DNA from: Rhodospirillales bacterium
Lineage (GTDB): Bacteria > Pseudomonadota > Alphaproteobacteria > Acetobacterales > Acetobacteraceae
Length of the DNA: 13,037 nucleotides
Direction of reading: 5' to 3'
Assembly (NCBI GenBank): GCA_028866335.1
Contig: JAGWIL010000028.1
Location: 1 to 13,037, forward strand
The position numbers were made by a program, and so were the translations under genes. The first letter of the stretch is position 1; every line of letters begins with the position of its first letter. The notes beneath the pieces were generated by a model. That model saw nothing but the letters and a program-made list of their open reading frames with translations. It was not told the origin of the DNA and searched no databases. Positions 5,662 through 13,037 of the stretch are shown piece after piece.

Positions 5662-7043
5662 CCGGTTTTGCGGCGGGCGCGGGCTGGCTTTTGGGTGGTG
5701 GCGCGGCTGGCGCGGATGCGGGCGAGGAGGTTTGTGGCGGGTTCGTCCTCGGGGTTTTGGGGGACCAACTCGCCGCGGAAGGCGCGGGCGAGGAGGGCGG
5801 ATTCGAGGTGGTCCAGCAGGGCTTTGCTGCGGGCGGCTTCGGATTCGAGACGGTCGGCGCGGGCCAGGGCGCTTGAAATGCTTCTAATGATTTCGCGCTG
5901 CTCAGCGATCGGTGGAAGCGCGATGTGAAGAGCGCGGATTTCGGGAAAATATATGGTGGTATGGGTCGAACCCATGCCGAATTTTCGGATGTCATCGCCC
6001 TCGGCCATAAGAGCGTACATCAGGTATTCAGGCATGAGAGCATCCGTGCAAGTCCATGTCGCAAAATCTTGGCTGGTTGCCATGGTTCGGCCCATGATCG
6101 TTACATAACCAACGGATGCAGTGCGGGAGAGGCAGACTGTATCCTTTGGCAGCAAGCGTGCAGAGGAATTCTCAAGACCTTCTTCAGTAATTGTCTGGAA
6201 TGTTTCGTTTATGATTCGACCGTGATGCGCGCCGGCGTCCTTGATACCGATCCAAGGAACCCCGCCGTCCCAGTATGATGGCTGCGACCGGCTTGGCGTG
6301 TGCCCTGTCTCTTGCCTAGCGAGCCGCAAAAGCGGCACCCATTTCCAGTCTTCCGGTAAAGGGGTGCCTGGGTCATTCACGGATAGTCCTGCGCTACCCT
6401 TTATCAATTTGTCGGTGGCCTCGCGCCCTCCGCGCCCTTGAGTAGGGGATGGGATCCGCAGAAGCATAGTTTCAACCGATTCCTGCGGCCTTACCTGGCG
6501 CCAGTCATGCGTCAACGCGCCAGTCACGCCAGCTTTCAGCGTTGCTGCTCTCATTTTTTCAGCCAAAATCGGCACGCGGTCCAGCTCCGCGCGGGCGCGG
6601 GTGATGCGGGCGGTGAGCGCGTCCAGCTTGGCGACGATGCGGCGCTGCTCGGCGAGGGGAGGAAGATTAACTTTTAGGGAATAAGCCTCCTCACGGTTGA
6701 GGCCCGGTACTGCGGTCGCGCGGTCGAGCTTGTCGAGGCCAAGGCTTACGAGAAGTGGCGCAACGAATCCAATATCTGCAACCGCAAACTCGTCGACATA
6801 GTAGGTGGTATCGATCGGATAACACGGGCGGGAGCTGCAATGCACCTTGCCTGCGCTACCCTTGCGCCCGACGATAATTGTCTCTCCCAAAGTTAGAGCT
6901 TCAGAGTGAACCCCTACTTTGCCGTTGGAGCCGTAAACAGGAACATCACCATCTTGCCGAGTTTTGTCGGGAAGTGACTTGCCATACTTCAGTTCGACAA
7001 CGTCCCTTAATGTAACGTCTGCCCATCCCCGCGGCAACGTCAT
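5658..7043 (-). CDS. hsdS: Type I restriction-modification specificity subunit HsdS
   Basis: The 461-aa product chooses the DNA site for both methylation and cutting. It has the classic two-repeat layout. Target recognition domain 1 spans about 1-127 (LPRGWADVTLRDVVELKYGK start; YGSNGKVG and GRKGSAGKV motifs). The first conserved helical spacer begins NLPPLAEQRRIVAKLDAL (126-143). Target recognition domain 2 spans about 229-375 (LPEDWKWVPL, GGVPWIGIKDA, CLSRTASVGY). A second helical repeat begins PPIAEQREI (377-385). The ATG at 7043 is chosen because it overlaps the hsdM TGA as ATGA; the frame is open to 7151, but that extension lies inside hsdM and is low-complexity Arg/Gly. An unusually long loop (about 190-228, with a GRGGRE segment) separates spacer 1 from domain 2. 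The two recognition domains differ, so the target should be bipartite and asymmetric; the bases cannot be read from sequence. Confidence 0.95.
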   Translation of the reverse strand: MTLPRGWADVTLRDVVELKYGKSLPDKTRQDGDVPVYGSNGKVGVHSEALTLGETIIVGRKGSAGKVHCSSRPCYPIDTTYYVDEFAVADIGFVAPLLVSLGLDKLDRATAVPGLNREEAYSLKVNLPPLAEQRRIVAKLDALTARITRARAELDRVPILAEKMRAATLKAGVTGALTHDWRQVRPQESVETMLLRIPSPTQGRGGREATDKLIKGSAGLSVNDPGTPLPEDWKWVPLLRLARQETGHTPSRSQPSYWDGGVPWIGIKDAGAHHGRIINETFQTITEEGLENSSARLLPKDTVCLSRTASVGYVTIMGRTMATSQDFATWTCTDALMPEYLMYALMAEGDDIRKFGMGSTHTTIYFPEIRALHIALPPIAEQREIIRSISSALARADRLESEAARSKALLDHLESALLARAFRGELVPQNPEDEPATNLLARIRASRATTQKPARARRKTG

Positions 7044-8521
7044 TCCGCCGCCTCCGCCGTCTCGTCTCCGACGGTGTCGGGCGTAAAATCCTCCAGGAGG
7101 GCGCGGATTTCTTCCAGGGCGGCGGACAGGTGGCCTTCGATGGCGGCACATATGTCTGCGGGGTCAGAGAGACCTTCTTCGGAACTTTGGCTGGAATCTT
7201 TGAGCCAAGAAATGTCGAGATTATCACCACGGGCGGCGATGTCGGCGCGGCTGAAACGGCGAAAACGACCGGATTCGCCTTCGTCTTTGCGTTTGGATTG
7301 GCCGTTCGGGTCTTTGCCGTAGGCTTTGACGAAGGCAACAAAATCTTCCGGCTTCAACGGGTTGGTTTTGCCGTAGGCGGGCGCGTTGGCGCGTAGGTCG
7401 TAAATCCAGACGGCTTGCGTGGCGTCCGTCAACGGCGCGTCCTCTTTCGCGCGGGTGAAAAACAGCACGTTGGTTTTTACCCCTTGCGCGTAAAAAATGC
7501 CGGTGGGCAGGCGCAGCACGGTGTGCAGGTCGCAGCGGTTCATCAGCATTTGGCGGAGCAGTTTTCCGCGCCCGTCATCGAACAACACATTGTCCGGCAC
7601 CACCACCGCCGCGCGGCCGCCGGGTTTGAGGGCGCGGATACAATGTTCCACGAAGGGGAGCTGGTAGGAGGAGACGCGGTCGGTGATGGTCAAATCATCG
7701 CGCGTGGGCGGGCCGCCGGCGGGGCCGAAGGGCGGGTTGGTGAGGATGATGTCCGCACTCTTGAATTTTGGCGCCGCACCTGTGGGGGAGAGCGTGTCGG
7801 CAAGGTCGAGATTATCGGGGTCGATGGCGTGGAGGTGCAGGTTCATCAGCAGCAGGCGGTAGGTGTCCGGCACGTTTTCCAGCCCGCGCAGGGCGGATTT
7901 GAGCTGAAAAGCCTGTTGCTTGGGGGAGAGCTCGAAATAGTCATCCGTAGCGGCGCGCATAAAACGGTCGGCGGCGATGAGAAAGCCGCCGGTGCCGGCG
8001 GCGGGGTCCTGGATGATTTCGCCAGGCCGTGGGTGCATTAGGCGGACCATGACATCGATGAGCACGCGCGGGGTAAAATACTGGCCGGCACCGCGTTTGG
8101 TCTCTTCGGCCATTTTTTGCAGCAGGCCCTCATAGGTGTCGCCAAACGCGTCACGCTCCTGGGAAAACCAGTGCAGGCCGTCAATGGCGTTGATAAGCTT
8201 ACGCAGATTGGCGGGCTCGCGGACGATGGTGGCCGCGTTCTGGAAAATGGCGACCACCGAGCGATCGGCGATTTTGGTCGCATCGCCGAGGTCGGTAAGG
8301 GCCTGACGGTAGCGTTGCAGCACCTCTGTCTCCGGGGCGGCGGTGAGGGCGGCCCAGCGGTATTTTTCCGGGATGCGACTCTCGTCTTTCTGCTCGGATG
8401 CCATTTTCAGGAAGAGCAGGTAGGTGAGCTCGGTGACATATTGCTGGTAGGTCACGCCGTCCTTGCGCAGCAGGGCGCACAGGCGCCAGAGGCGGTTCAC
8501 GAGGTCGGAAGAAGGATTCAT
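7040..8521 (-). CDS. hsdM: Type I restriction-modification DNA methyltransferase HsdM (N6-adenine)
   Basis: The 493-aa protein transfers methyl groups from S-adenosylmethionine to adenine at sites chosen by HsdS. An N-terminal HsdM_N helical domain (about 5-130; YQQYVTELTYLLFLKMASE) precedes the methylase core. That core has the GQYFTPR lead-in (146-152), motif I DPAAGTGGF (172-180) for cofactor binding, and catalytic motif IV NPPF (262-265). Its length is normal for the family. The ATG at 8521 follows the hsdR stop by 14 bases and has only a weak purine-rich ribosome site (AGAGAGAG). The stop overlaps the hsdS ATG, so M and S are coupled, fitting the M2S1 complex. No inactivating change is visible. 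Confidence 0.96.
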   Translation of the reverse strand: MNPSSDLVNRLWRLCALLRKDGVTYQQYVTELTYLLFLKMASEQKDESRIPEKYRWAALTAAPETEVLQRYRQALTDLGDATKIADRSVVAIFQNAATIVREPANLRKLINAIDGLHWFSQERDAFGDTYEGLLQKMAEETKRGAGQYFTPRVLIDVMVRLMHPRPGEIIQDPAAGTGGFLIAADRFMRAATDDYFELSPKQQAFQLKSALRGLENVPDTYRLLLMNLHLHAIDPDNLDLADTLSPTGAAPKFKSADIILTNPPFGPAGGPPTRDDLTITDRVSSYQLPFVEHCIRALKPGGRAAVVVPDNVLFDDGRGKLLRQMLMNRCDLHTVLRLPTGIFYAQGVKTNVLFFTRAKEDAPLTDATQAVWIYDLRANAPAYGKTNPLKPEDFVAFVKAYGKDPNGQSKRKDEGESGRFRRFSRADIAARGDNLDISWLKDSSQSSEEGLSDPADICAAIEGHLSAALEEIRALLEDFTPDTVGDETAEAAE

Positions 8522-8535
8522 AGCGCTCTCTCTAC

Positions 8536-11500
8536 TCAGGCGGCGCGATTATCCCAAATCGCCGCGTTCAGGTCTTTCAGCACTTCGTCCAGCCCGTGGT
8601 CAAACGCCTGGTCTATGATGGGAAAGCCGCCGGCCTGAGCGAAGGCGCCTTCGGCAAACAGCTCGCGGTCGCCCACCGGCATGGATTTGAGAACCACGCA
8701 GATTCGGTTAAGCCATTGTTTTTGCTTTGAACTCCAGTCGCGGCTGGCGATGATTTTTGCCACGCCGTTCTCCACGCGGGTTTCGTAGGGCACCAACGGA
8801 TCGCCGAGCGCTGCTTGGCGGACGAAGCCGATGATATGGGCGGCAATGTCAGCATTTCGGGCGCGGCCATAGGCGCGACGCAGGCTGGCTTCGGAAAAGC
8901 CTTGCTCGTCCAGCAACAGGGCCAGCTCTTTCAACTCCTTGCGGGTGAGCTCGCGCGGGCGCTTTGTTACCGCAATGAGGGCGGGAGCACTGTTCATGTT
9001 GTTGCGGACAAAATGCTCGAAGGCGTCCAAATAGTCCGACGGGCTGGCGCGGCCGCCGAAATCATCCTCCACAGAGATCAGCTCGTCCTCATGTTCCGAG
9101 ATGTACATGCCGCCGTGCTGACGGGCGGGGCGGACGGCATCCAGCGTGGCGGCAAGGGTTGGGTGCTGGCGGAATAAGGCAACGGCTTCGGCGGGTGGTG
9201 CATCGCGCAGCCGGCCCGGCAAGGCATCAAGCGGCCCCAGTACGGCTTCCAGAGTCTCACGCGGCTCTCCCTCAATTTGACGGAATTTCTGGCGCAGTTT
9301 GATGACGATCTGGTCGCGGACGAAGGCGCGGTCCTCTTCCGTGGCGGCACGCTCCAAGTCCCCCACCAGAGTGGTGAAGGTCAGCGCCGGGTTCACCACC
9401 ACTGGGCGCATGTCGGTCACTTCTTGCAGGTTGGCGTAGATATCCACTGCGTCGAAAATACGAAAATATTCTTTGCCGATCTCGTCGCAGCGGCGCGTGG
9501 CGCGGCCGATCATCTGGTCATAGAGGATGCGGCTGTTCACACGGCGAACAAAGACGAGATTGGTTATGGCGGGGACATCGATGCCGGTGGTGAGCAGGTC
9601 CACGGTGACGACATATTTAGGGCGGGGGTCGTTCTTGAACGCTTTGATGCGGTCCAAGGGTTTGTCCACCTTGCCGGTGATTTTTTCCACGATGTCATGC
9701 GGCTGCGGGCCGTGTGCCAGCGCCAGCGCGGCGCGCAGTTCGTCGACCAGAATATCGGCATGGTCGTCGCGGGCGGCGAAGAGCAGGGTTTTGCCCAACT
9801 CACGCGGTGGGCATTCCTGGGCGATAGCCTCGGCCACGGCGCGGTTAAAAGGGCGAGTATAGACTTTTTTGTTGAATTCCGAGACCTCGAAATCGACTTG
9901 GTCTTCGAGGTTGAACAGGTCGACTTGCCCGGTGCGCGGGTCGATGATGCTCACCTCTTCGCCTGGTGCAAAAACGATACCGGTTTGGCTGAGGGCGGTC
10001 GTGATGCGCCGGGGGGGGCGATGGTCGATCAGGTAGCCGTCGATGACCGCTTGACGGTAACTGTAGCGATAGACGGGATGACCAAAAATTTCGCGCGTGT
10101 GCAGGGCCGGGGTGGCGGTGAGGGCGACGCGCGTGGCATCAAAATATTCCAGTACGCGCTTATAGGCGGAAAGATAGTCCTCAAGGTTGCGAAAGGCGAG
10201 GTCATCTTCGCGCAATTCGGCATCCAGCGTGTAGCCGCGGTGTGCCTCATCCACGATGATGAGGTCGTAGGTGCCCGGGGTAGGACGCGTGGCTGTCGGA
10301 TCGTCGAAGACACGGCGGATCATGGCCTGTACGGTGGCCACTTGCACCCGGTCTGTGGCCTCCGGGAATTTTTGCTCCAAATCGGCTACGGGGAACACTT
10401 GGTCGAACTTCAGGAAGCCGCTGGTGTCGGTGGTGCTCATGGCGTCCAGGGTCTGGCGGCCAAGCGCGTTGCGGTCGACTAGGAACAGGATGCGGCGGAA
10501 TTGCTTGCGACGGAGCAATTCGTACATGAGGGCGATGGCGAGGCGGGTTTTGCCGGTGCCGGTGGCCATGGCAAGCAAGATGCTGGTCTGTCCTCTTGCT
10601 ACAGCGGCTTCAACGGCAGCGATGGCCGCGTTCTGATAAGGGCGCAAGCCAGTTACGCCCAGTTCGTGCTCTGCCTCTGTGGCAACATTACCTTTGGCCT
10701 GCTCCAGCCGCTCGGTTAGGTCGCGGGGGGAGAACCATTCAACCAAAGCGCGCGGCGGGCCCCTGTCGGGTCGCGCGTCCCAGAACCAGATGCCGGATTT
10801 GGTCTGAAGCTGTTTTACAAATTGGCGGCCATTGGTGGCGAAGGCGAACGGGGCGCGGAATGTTTCCTTTCCATGGTACCAGGGGCTGGCGGGCAAGGCT
10901 TCTTCGGAAGTGAGCAGGATGTCGCGGGCATAGCGTTTGGCTTGGCCAAGGCGCCCAGGCACATCCGTTGCGCCGCGTTTGGCTTCGATGACGCCGAAAC
11001 ATCGTCCCTCAATGAAAAGTGCATAATCGGCCGGGCCGCTGGCGGTTGGCCATTCGGCGATGGCGATAGCCTGGCCCGGCAACGGACGAGTCCCGTTGGC
11101 ATGGCGGAGCAAGGAGCTATCCACAGTCCAGCCCGCCGCGCGGAGCTGGTCATCTATGAGGATGCGGGTGCTGGCCTCATCCAGCTCGATTTTTTCGGCC
11201 TGTTGCTGGCCGAACTGGGCGAGAAGCGAGAGGTCCGGTGCTGGCGTGACTAGGGCTGCTTCCTGAGCAACCTTCAGTGCTGCCTCGGCTTGTTTGCGCC
11301 CGGCCTCGGTGTCTGCCGCGTATTGTTCCCAAAAAGCCCGGTCTTCCTGCGCTGTTGCGGTTTCGGCGATGGCACGCAGTTTGGCCTCGCGCTCCTGCGT
11401 TGCTTCCAGCTTCGATTGCGCTTCACGGTCGGCGCCCGCGCGCACCTCACGGCGCAGTGCCTCGATCTCAGCCTTTAGGGATACGGATGCGTCCACGGGT

Positions 11501-11919
11501 GGAGCTGGGGGAACAAATGGGCCGGGCTTGAAGCTGGGGGCATTGTCATAGGTCTGATGAAACCAGACGGCCGCCGCGCGGGCAATTTTGAGGGCTTGCA
11601 AGGCCTGCCCTTGGGTGCCGGCATCCTCATGTGCCGCAGCATTCCCCAACTGCTTTAGGTGGAAAAACAGACCACTAACCTGAGTAGGCAATACGGAATT
11701 GGCGCGTAGAGTACGCAAGGTCACATCGAATGATGCGCCGGTTGAGGGCAGCAGCCCATGCCGTGCGGCAACATCCTTGGCAATGAACTCGCCTAACTGA
11801 CGTAGCTTAATCAGGGCGCCTGGGGCATCATCAAAGAAATACCGCTCGGCCAGCGCGCCAAGGCGGGCTAGACGTTCGTATTTTATTCCCAAGAAGCTGA
11901 AATTGCCCGAAACCTCCAT
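8536..11919 (-). CDS. hsdR: Type I restriction endonuclease, motor/nuclease subunit HsdR
   Basis: The 1127-aa subunit moves DNA by ATP hydrolysis and cuts it when the site is unmethylated. In order: a DUF4145-like N-terminal helical domain (about 25-125; LRQLGEFIAKDVAARHG, GNAAAHED), a charged coiled coil (about 145-225), an HSDR_N PD-(D/E)xK nuclease with GPAD298 and E312AK314, a superfamily 2 helicase with Walker A ATGTGKT (452-458), DEAH (557-560), TATP (601-604) and QMIGRATR (802-809), then an EcoEI_R_C-like domain (about 960-1110; DYLDAFEHFVRNN). All key residues are present. The ATG at 11919 starts a sensible N-terminus but has no strong ribosome site. A TAAAAT at 11970-11965 on the minus strand could be a -10 box, but no good -35 box accompanies it. 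It is the first gene of the hsdR-hsdM-hsdS-404aa operon. Confidence 0.96.
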   Translation of the reverse strand: MEVSGNFSFLGIKYERLARLGALAERYFFDDAPGALIKLRQLGEFIAKDVAARHGLLPSTGASFDVTLRTLRANSVLPTQVSGLFFHLKQLGNAAAHEDAGTQGQALQALKIARAAAVWFHQTYDNAPSFKPGPFVPPAPPVDASVSLKAEIEALRREVRAGADREAQSKLEATQEREAKLRAIAETATAQEDRAFWEQYAADTEAGRKQAEAALKVAQEAALVTPAPDLSLLAQFGQQQAEKIELDEASTRILIDDQLRAAGWTVDSSLLRHANGTRPLPGQAIAIAEWPTASGPADYALFIEGRCFGVIEAKRGATDVPGRLGQAKRYARDILLTSEEALPASPWYHGKETFRAPFAFATNGRQFVKQLQTKSGIWFWDARPDRGPPRALVEWFSPRDLTERLEQAKGNVATEAEHELGVTGLRPYQNAAIAAVEAAVARGQTSILLAMATGTGKTRLAIALMYELLRRKQFRRILFLVDRNALGRQTLDAMSTTDTSGFLKFDQVFPVADLEQKFPEATDRVQVATVQAMIRRVFDDPTATRPTPGTYDLIIVDEAHRGYTLDAELREDDLAFRNLEDYLSAYKRVLEYFDATRVALTATPALHTREIFGHPVYRYSYRQAVIDGYLIDHRPPRRITTALSQTGIVFAPGEEVSIIDPRTGQVDLFNLEDQVDFEVSEFNKKVYTRPFNRAVAEAIAQECPPRELGKTLLFAARDDHADILVDELRAALALAHGPQPHDIVEKITGKVDKPLDRIKAFKNDPRPKYVVTVDLLTTGIDVPAITNLVFVRRVNSRILYDQMIGRATRRCDEIGKEYFRIFDAVDIYANLQEVTDMRPVVVNPALTFTTLVGDLERAATEEDRAFVRDQIVIKLRQKFRQIEGEPRETLEAVLGPLDALPGRLRDAPPAEAVALFRQHPTLAATLDAVRPARQHGGMYISEHEDELISVEDDFGGRASPSDYLDAFEHFVRNNMNSAPALIAVTKRPRELTRKELKELALLLDEQGFSEASLRRAYGRARNADIAAHIIGFVRQAALGDPLVPYETRVENGVAKIIASRDWSSKQKQWLNRICVVLKSMPVGDRELFAEGAFAQAGGFPIIDQAFDHGLDEVLKDLNAAIWDNRAA

Positions 11920-12072
11920 AAGGCCGAGCCTAGCCTGTTTTGGAACGAATTCAACAGTTACTCGATTTTATGCAACCTAAGGCCGCGATTTCTGAGCCAC
12001 ATGCAAGAGCTACCAAGCGTATGTGAAAAGGGCGCGTATTGTGGTCGCGCCGCACGCTGATGTTTTAGATTG
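11920..12072. other. Intergenic region upstream of hsdR
   Basis: No gene is recognisable on either strand in these 153 bases, including where a MazF-type toxin would be expected after the antitoxin remnant. It should hold the promoter of the restriction operon unless that operon is read from further upstream. A nested inverted repeat is present: AGCGT (12016-12020) with ACGCT (12054-12058), and inside it GGCGCG (12031-12036) with CGCGCC (12046-12051). It may act as a weak hairpin or as an operator. Confidence 0.4.
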
Positions 12073-12318
12073 CTAGATATAGCGGCTTACGGGCGGCCCA
12101 GAAACGGTGTTCTCGTAGTAGTCGTCGTAATTAAGGGGTATCTGGGCGAGTAGGTCATCCAAGGTGAACTTTTTGGACTTGAATATTGATAAGATAGAAA
12201 TTTCGTTAATTGGCGAGAAAGTGAAGTTTTAGCCGATTGCGAGGCCAGCATGATCGTACATTGCCTTGGGAATATGGATCGCCACATTCCCACGATGTTT
12301 ACGAATCGCTGATTTCAT
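12073..12318 (-). pseudogene. MazE/AbrB-type antitoxin gene with an in-frame stop codon
   Basis: From the ATG at 12318, which has GGAG seven bases upstream (12329-12326), the frame reads MKSAIRK..., then VAIHIPKAMYDHAGLAIG, which is the MazE swapped-hairpin DNA-binding fold start (family MKxxIRKWGNSxAVRIPKA...GL..G). Codon 30 (12231-12229) is TAA. Beyond it the same frame stays open to TAG at 12075-12073, and KFTLDDLLAQIP and GPPVSRYI match the toxin-binding tail of MazE antitoxins (YTLDELLAQ..., GPPVGRE). The normal WGNS motif is changed to HRGN, so the DNA-binding loop is also altered. It would be 81 residues without the stop, a normal length. No toxin gene follows. I infer a dead antitoxin, though a single-base stop could also be a sequencing error. 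Confidence 0.7.
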
Positions 12319-12386
12319 AGTCCGGCTCCGCCAAACTATAGGCTGACCCGCTGTCAGAAAGGTCGCGTTGTTAAGAGGCTTTCGGC

Positions 12387-13037
12387 CTAGCCCGGCAAGA
12401 GCAAATCAAGTTGTTTGCGTGTCCCCGCAACCAACGATACTTGCAAATCATGCGCCAAAGACCCGGTTCCCGAATGGGAGCCGGGTCTTTTGCTGAATCC
12501 GCCCGCCTTCTGCGTAGCCGCGACGGCGAGGATGCCAGCGAGGTCGCCGCGCAGGTGGAGGGACAACGTGCCGTCTTCCGGCGTGAGGATGATGCGATCG
12601 ACCAGCATGCGGATCATCTCCGCTGCTTCCAGCCGCGTGCTGGGGTTGCCGAGCGCTGTGGCAAGATCGGTAACCTTGCGCCGGTAGACCTCCGCCATGT
12701 TCGGATGCAGAAGCGGCGGCGGTTGTTTCGCCTCCGCGACCAGAGCCGTCAGTTCTGCCTTGCGGGCTTCGAGCTGGCCGATCTTGTCCTTCAGCCTCGC
12801 TCCCGGAACGCCATCGAGAATGGCCTGGATCGCCTTGTCCAACTCCCGGTCGATCCGCTCCAACTCCTTGCGCTGCGCGGCCAGCGTCACACCTTCATCC
12901 ATGCGCGCGCGGTTCACCTCGCGGGTGAATGCCTCGCAGAAATCCTTGAACAGCTCCGGCTCCATCAGGTGCCGGTGCAGCCCGTCGAGCACGCTGGCCT
13001 CCAGCACGTCGCGCCGGATGGTCAGCAGGTTCGAGCA
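12387..13037 (-). CDS. Large serine recombinase, C-terminal part (5' truncated by window edge)
   Basis: The frame is open from the window end to TAG at 12389-12387, giving 216 residues. The first visible residues, CSNLLTIRRDVLEASVLDGL, are the end of the recombinase zinc beta-ribbon and the start of the following helix in large serine recombinases/resolvases. A coiled coil follows (about residues 48-100; LERIDRELDKAIQAILDGVPG), then PPPLLHPNMAEVYRRKV and the family's C-terminal RIILTPEDGTLSLHLRGDLAGILA. The catalytic resolvase domain (with the serine) and most of the zinc ribbon are outside the window, so activity cannot be judged. Such enzymes integrate and excise phages, ICEs and islands. 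The gene points toward the restriction operon on the same strand. Confidence 0.9.
   Translation of the reverse strand, partial: CSNLLTIRRDVLEASVLDGLHRHLMEPELFKDFCEAFTREVNRARMDEGVTLAAQRKELERIDRELDKAIQAILDGVPGARLKDKIGQLEARKAELTALVAEAKQPPPLLHPNMAEVYRRKVTDLATALGNPSTRLEAAEMIRMLVDRIILTPEDGTLSLHLRGDLAGILAVAATQKAGGFSKRPGSHSGTGSLAHDLQVSLVAGTRKQLDLLLPG
12457..12490. terminator. Strong 15-bp hairpin within the 3' end of the serine recombinase gene
   Basis: AAAGACCCGGTTCCC (12457-12471) pairs with GGGAGCCGGGTCTTT (12476-12490) at 14 of 15 positions around a GAAT loop. A/T runs at both stem ends give it the shape of a bidirectional intrinsic terminator, although the T-runs are short (TCTTTTG on plus, TCTTTGG on minus). 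It lies about 70 bases before the end of the recombinase frame, so it would have to act within a coding region if it works on the minus strand. Confidence 0.5.

Noticed and set aside
7044..7151. Upstream extension of hsdS to an earlier start
   Set aside because: It would lie inside hsdM and add a low-complexity Arg/Gly stretch; the ATGA overlap at 7043-7040 gives a normal HsdS start.
9277..10482. 401-codon plus-strand frame opposite hsdR
   Set aside because: Antisense of the HsdR helicase core; the minus-strand product has all family motifs.
11920..12072. A MazF/PemK toxin gene after the antitoxin remnant
   Set aside because: Only 153 bases are available and no frame shows toxin motifs.
12087..12293. 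68-codon minus-strand frame overlapping the antitoxin
   Set aside because: It is the shifted frame of the MazE-like sequence, which matches the family in the other frame.

Overview
The window reads as accessory DNA from a GC-rich alphaproteobacterium. The IS66 genes, the minimal tyrosine recombinase, the large serine recombinase and the NrsF-like protein all resemble alphaproteobacterial families. An acetic-acid/Rhodospirillales-type host is my best guess, but it is an inference. Nothing here looks like core metabolism. No tRNA, rRNA or CRISPR array was seen.

Layout. Bases 1-330 (+) hold the 3' end of a membrane protein resembling NrsF/DUF1109 anti-sigma factors. After an AT-rich gap with two overlapping hairpins comes a 210-aa catalytic-domain-only tyrosine recombinase (587-1219, +). 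A complete IS66-family element (1436-3911, genes on -) follows, with 20-bp imperfect terminal inverted repeats and the canonical tnpA-tnpB-tnpC order. Just beyond it are a decayed XRE-type helix-turn-helix gene (3989-4147, +) and an intact 51-aa acidic protein gene (4290-4445, +). That small gene ends one base from the end of a convergent operon, with a GC-rich hairpin at the junction.

The core is a four-gene operon on the minus strand, transcribed from about 11.9 kb down to 4.45 kb: hsdR (1127 aa), hsdM (493 aa), hsdS (461 aa) and an unrecognised 404-aa protein. The hsdM/hsdS and hsdS/404-aa junctions are both 4-base ATGA overlaps, so the unknown protein is probably made together with the specificity subunit. 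HsdR, HsdM and HsdS form a type I restriction-modification system: HsdS picks the site, HsdM methylates adenine, and HsdR translocates and cuts. The 404-aa product is the best candidate here for an undescribed component.

Upstream of hsdR in the same orientation lies a MazE/AbrB-type antitoxin gene with one in-frame TAA at codon 30 and otherwise recognisable on both sides. No toxin gene is visible. The right edge is the C-terminal part of a large serine recombinase (12387-13037, -), cut by the window end. A restriction system sitting between two recombinases, with an IS and several gene remnants, is the usual picture of a mobile or formerly mobile defence island.
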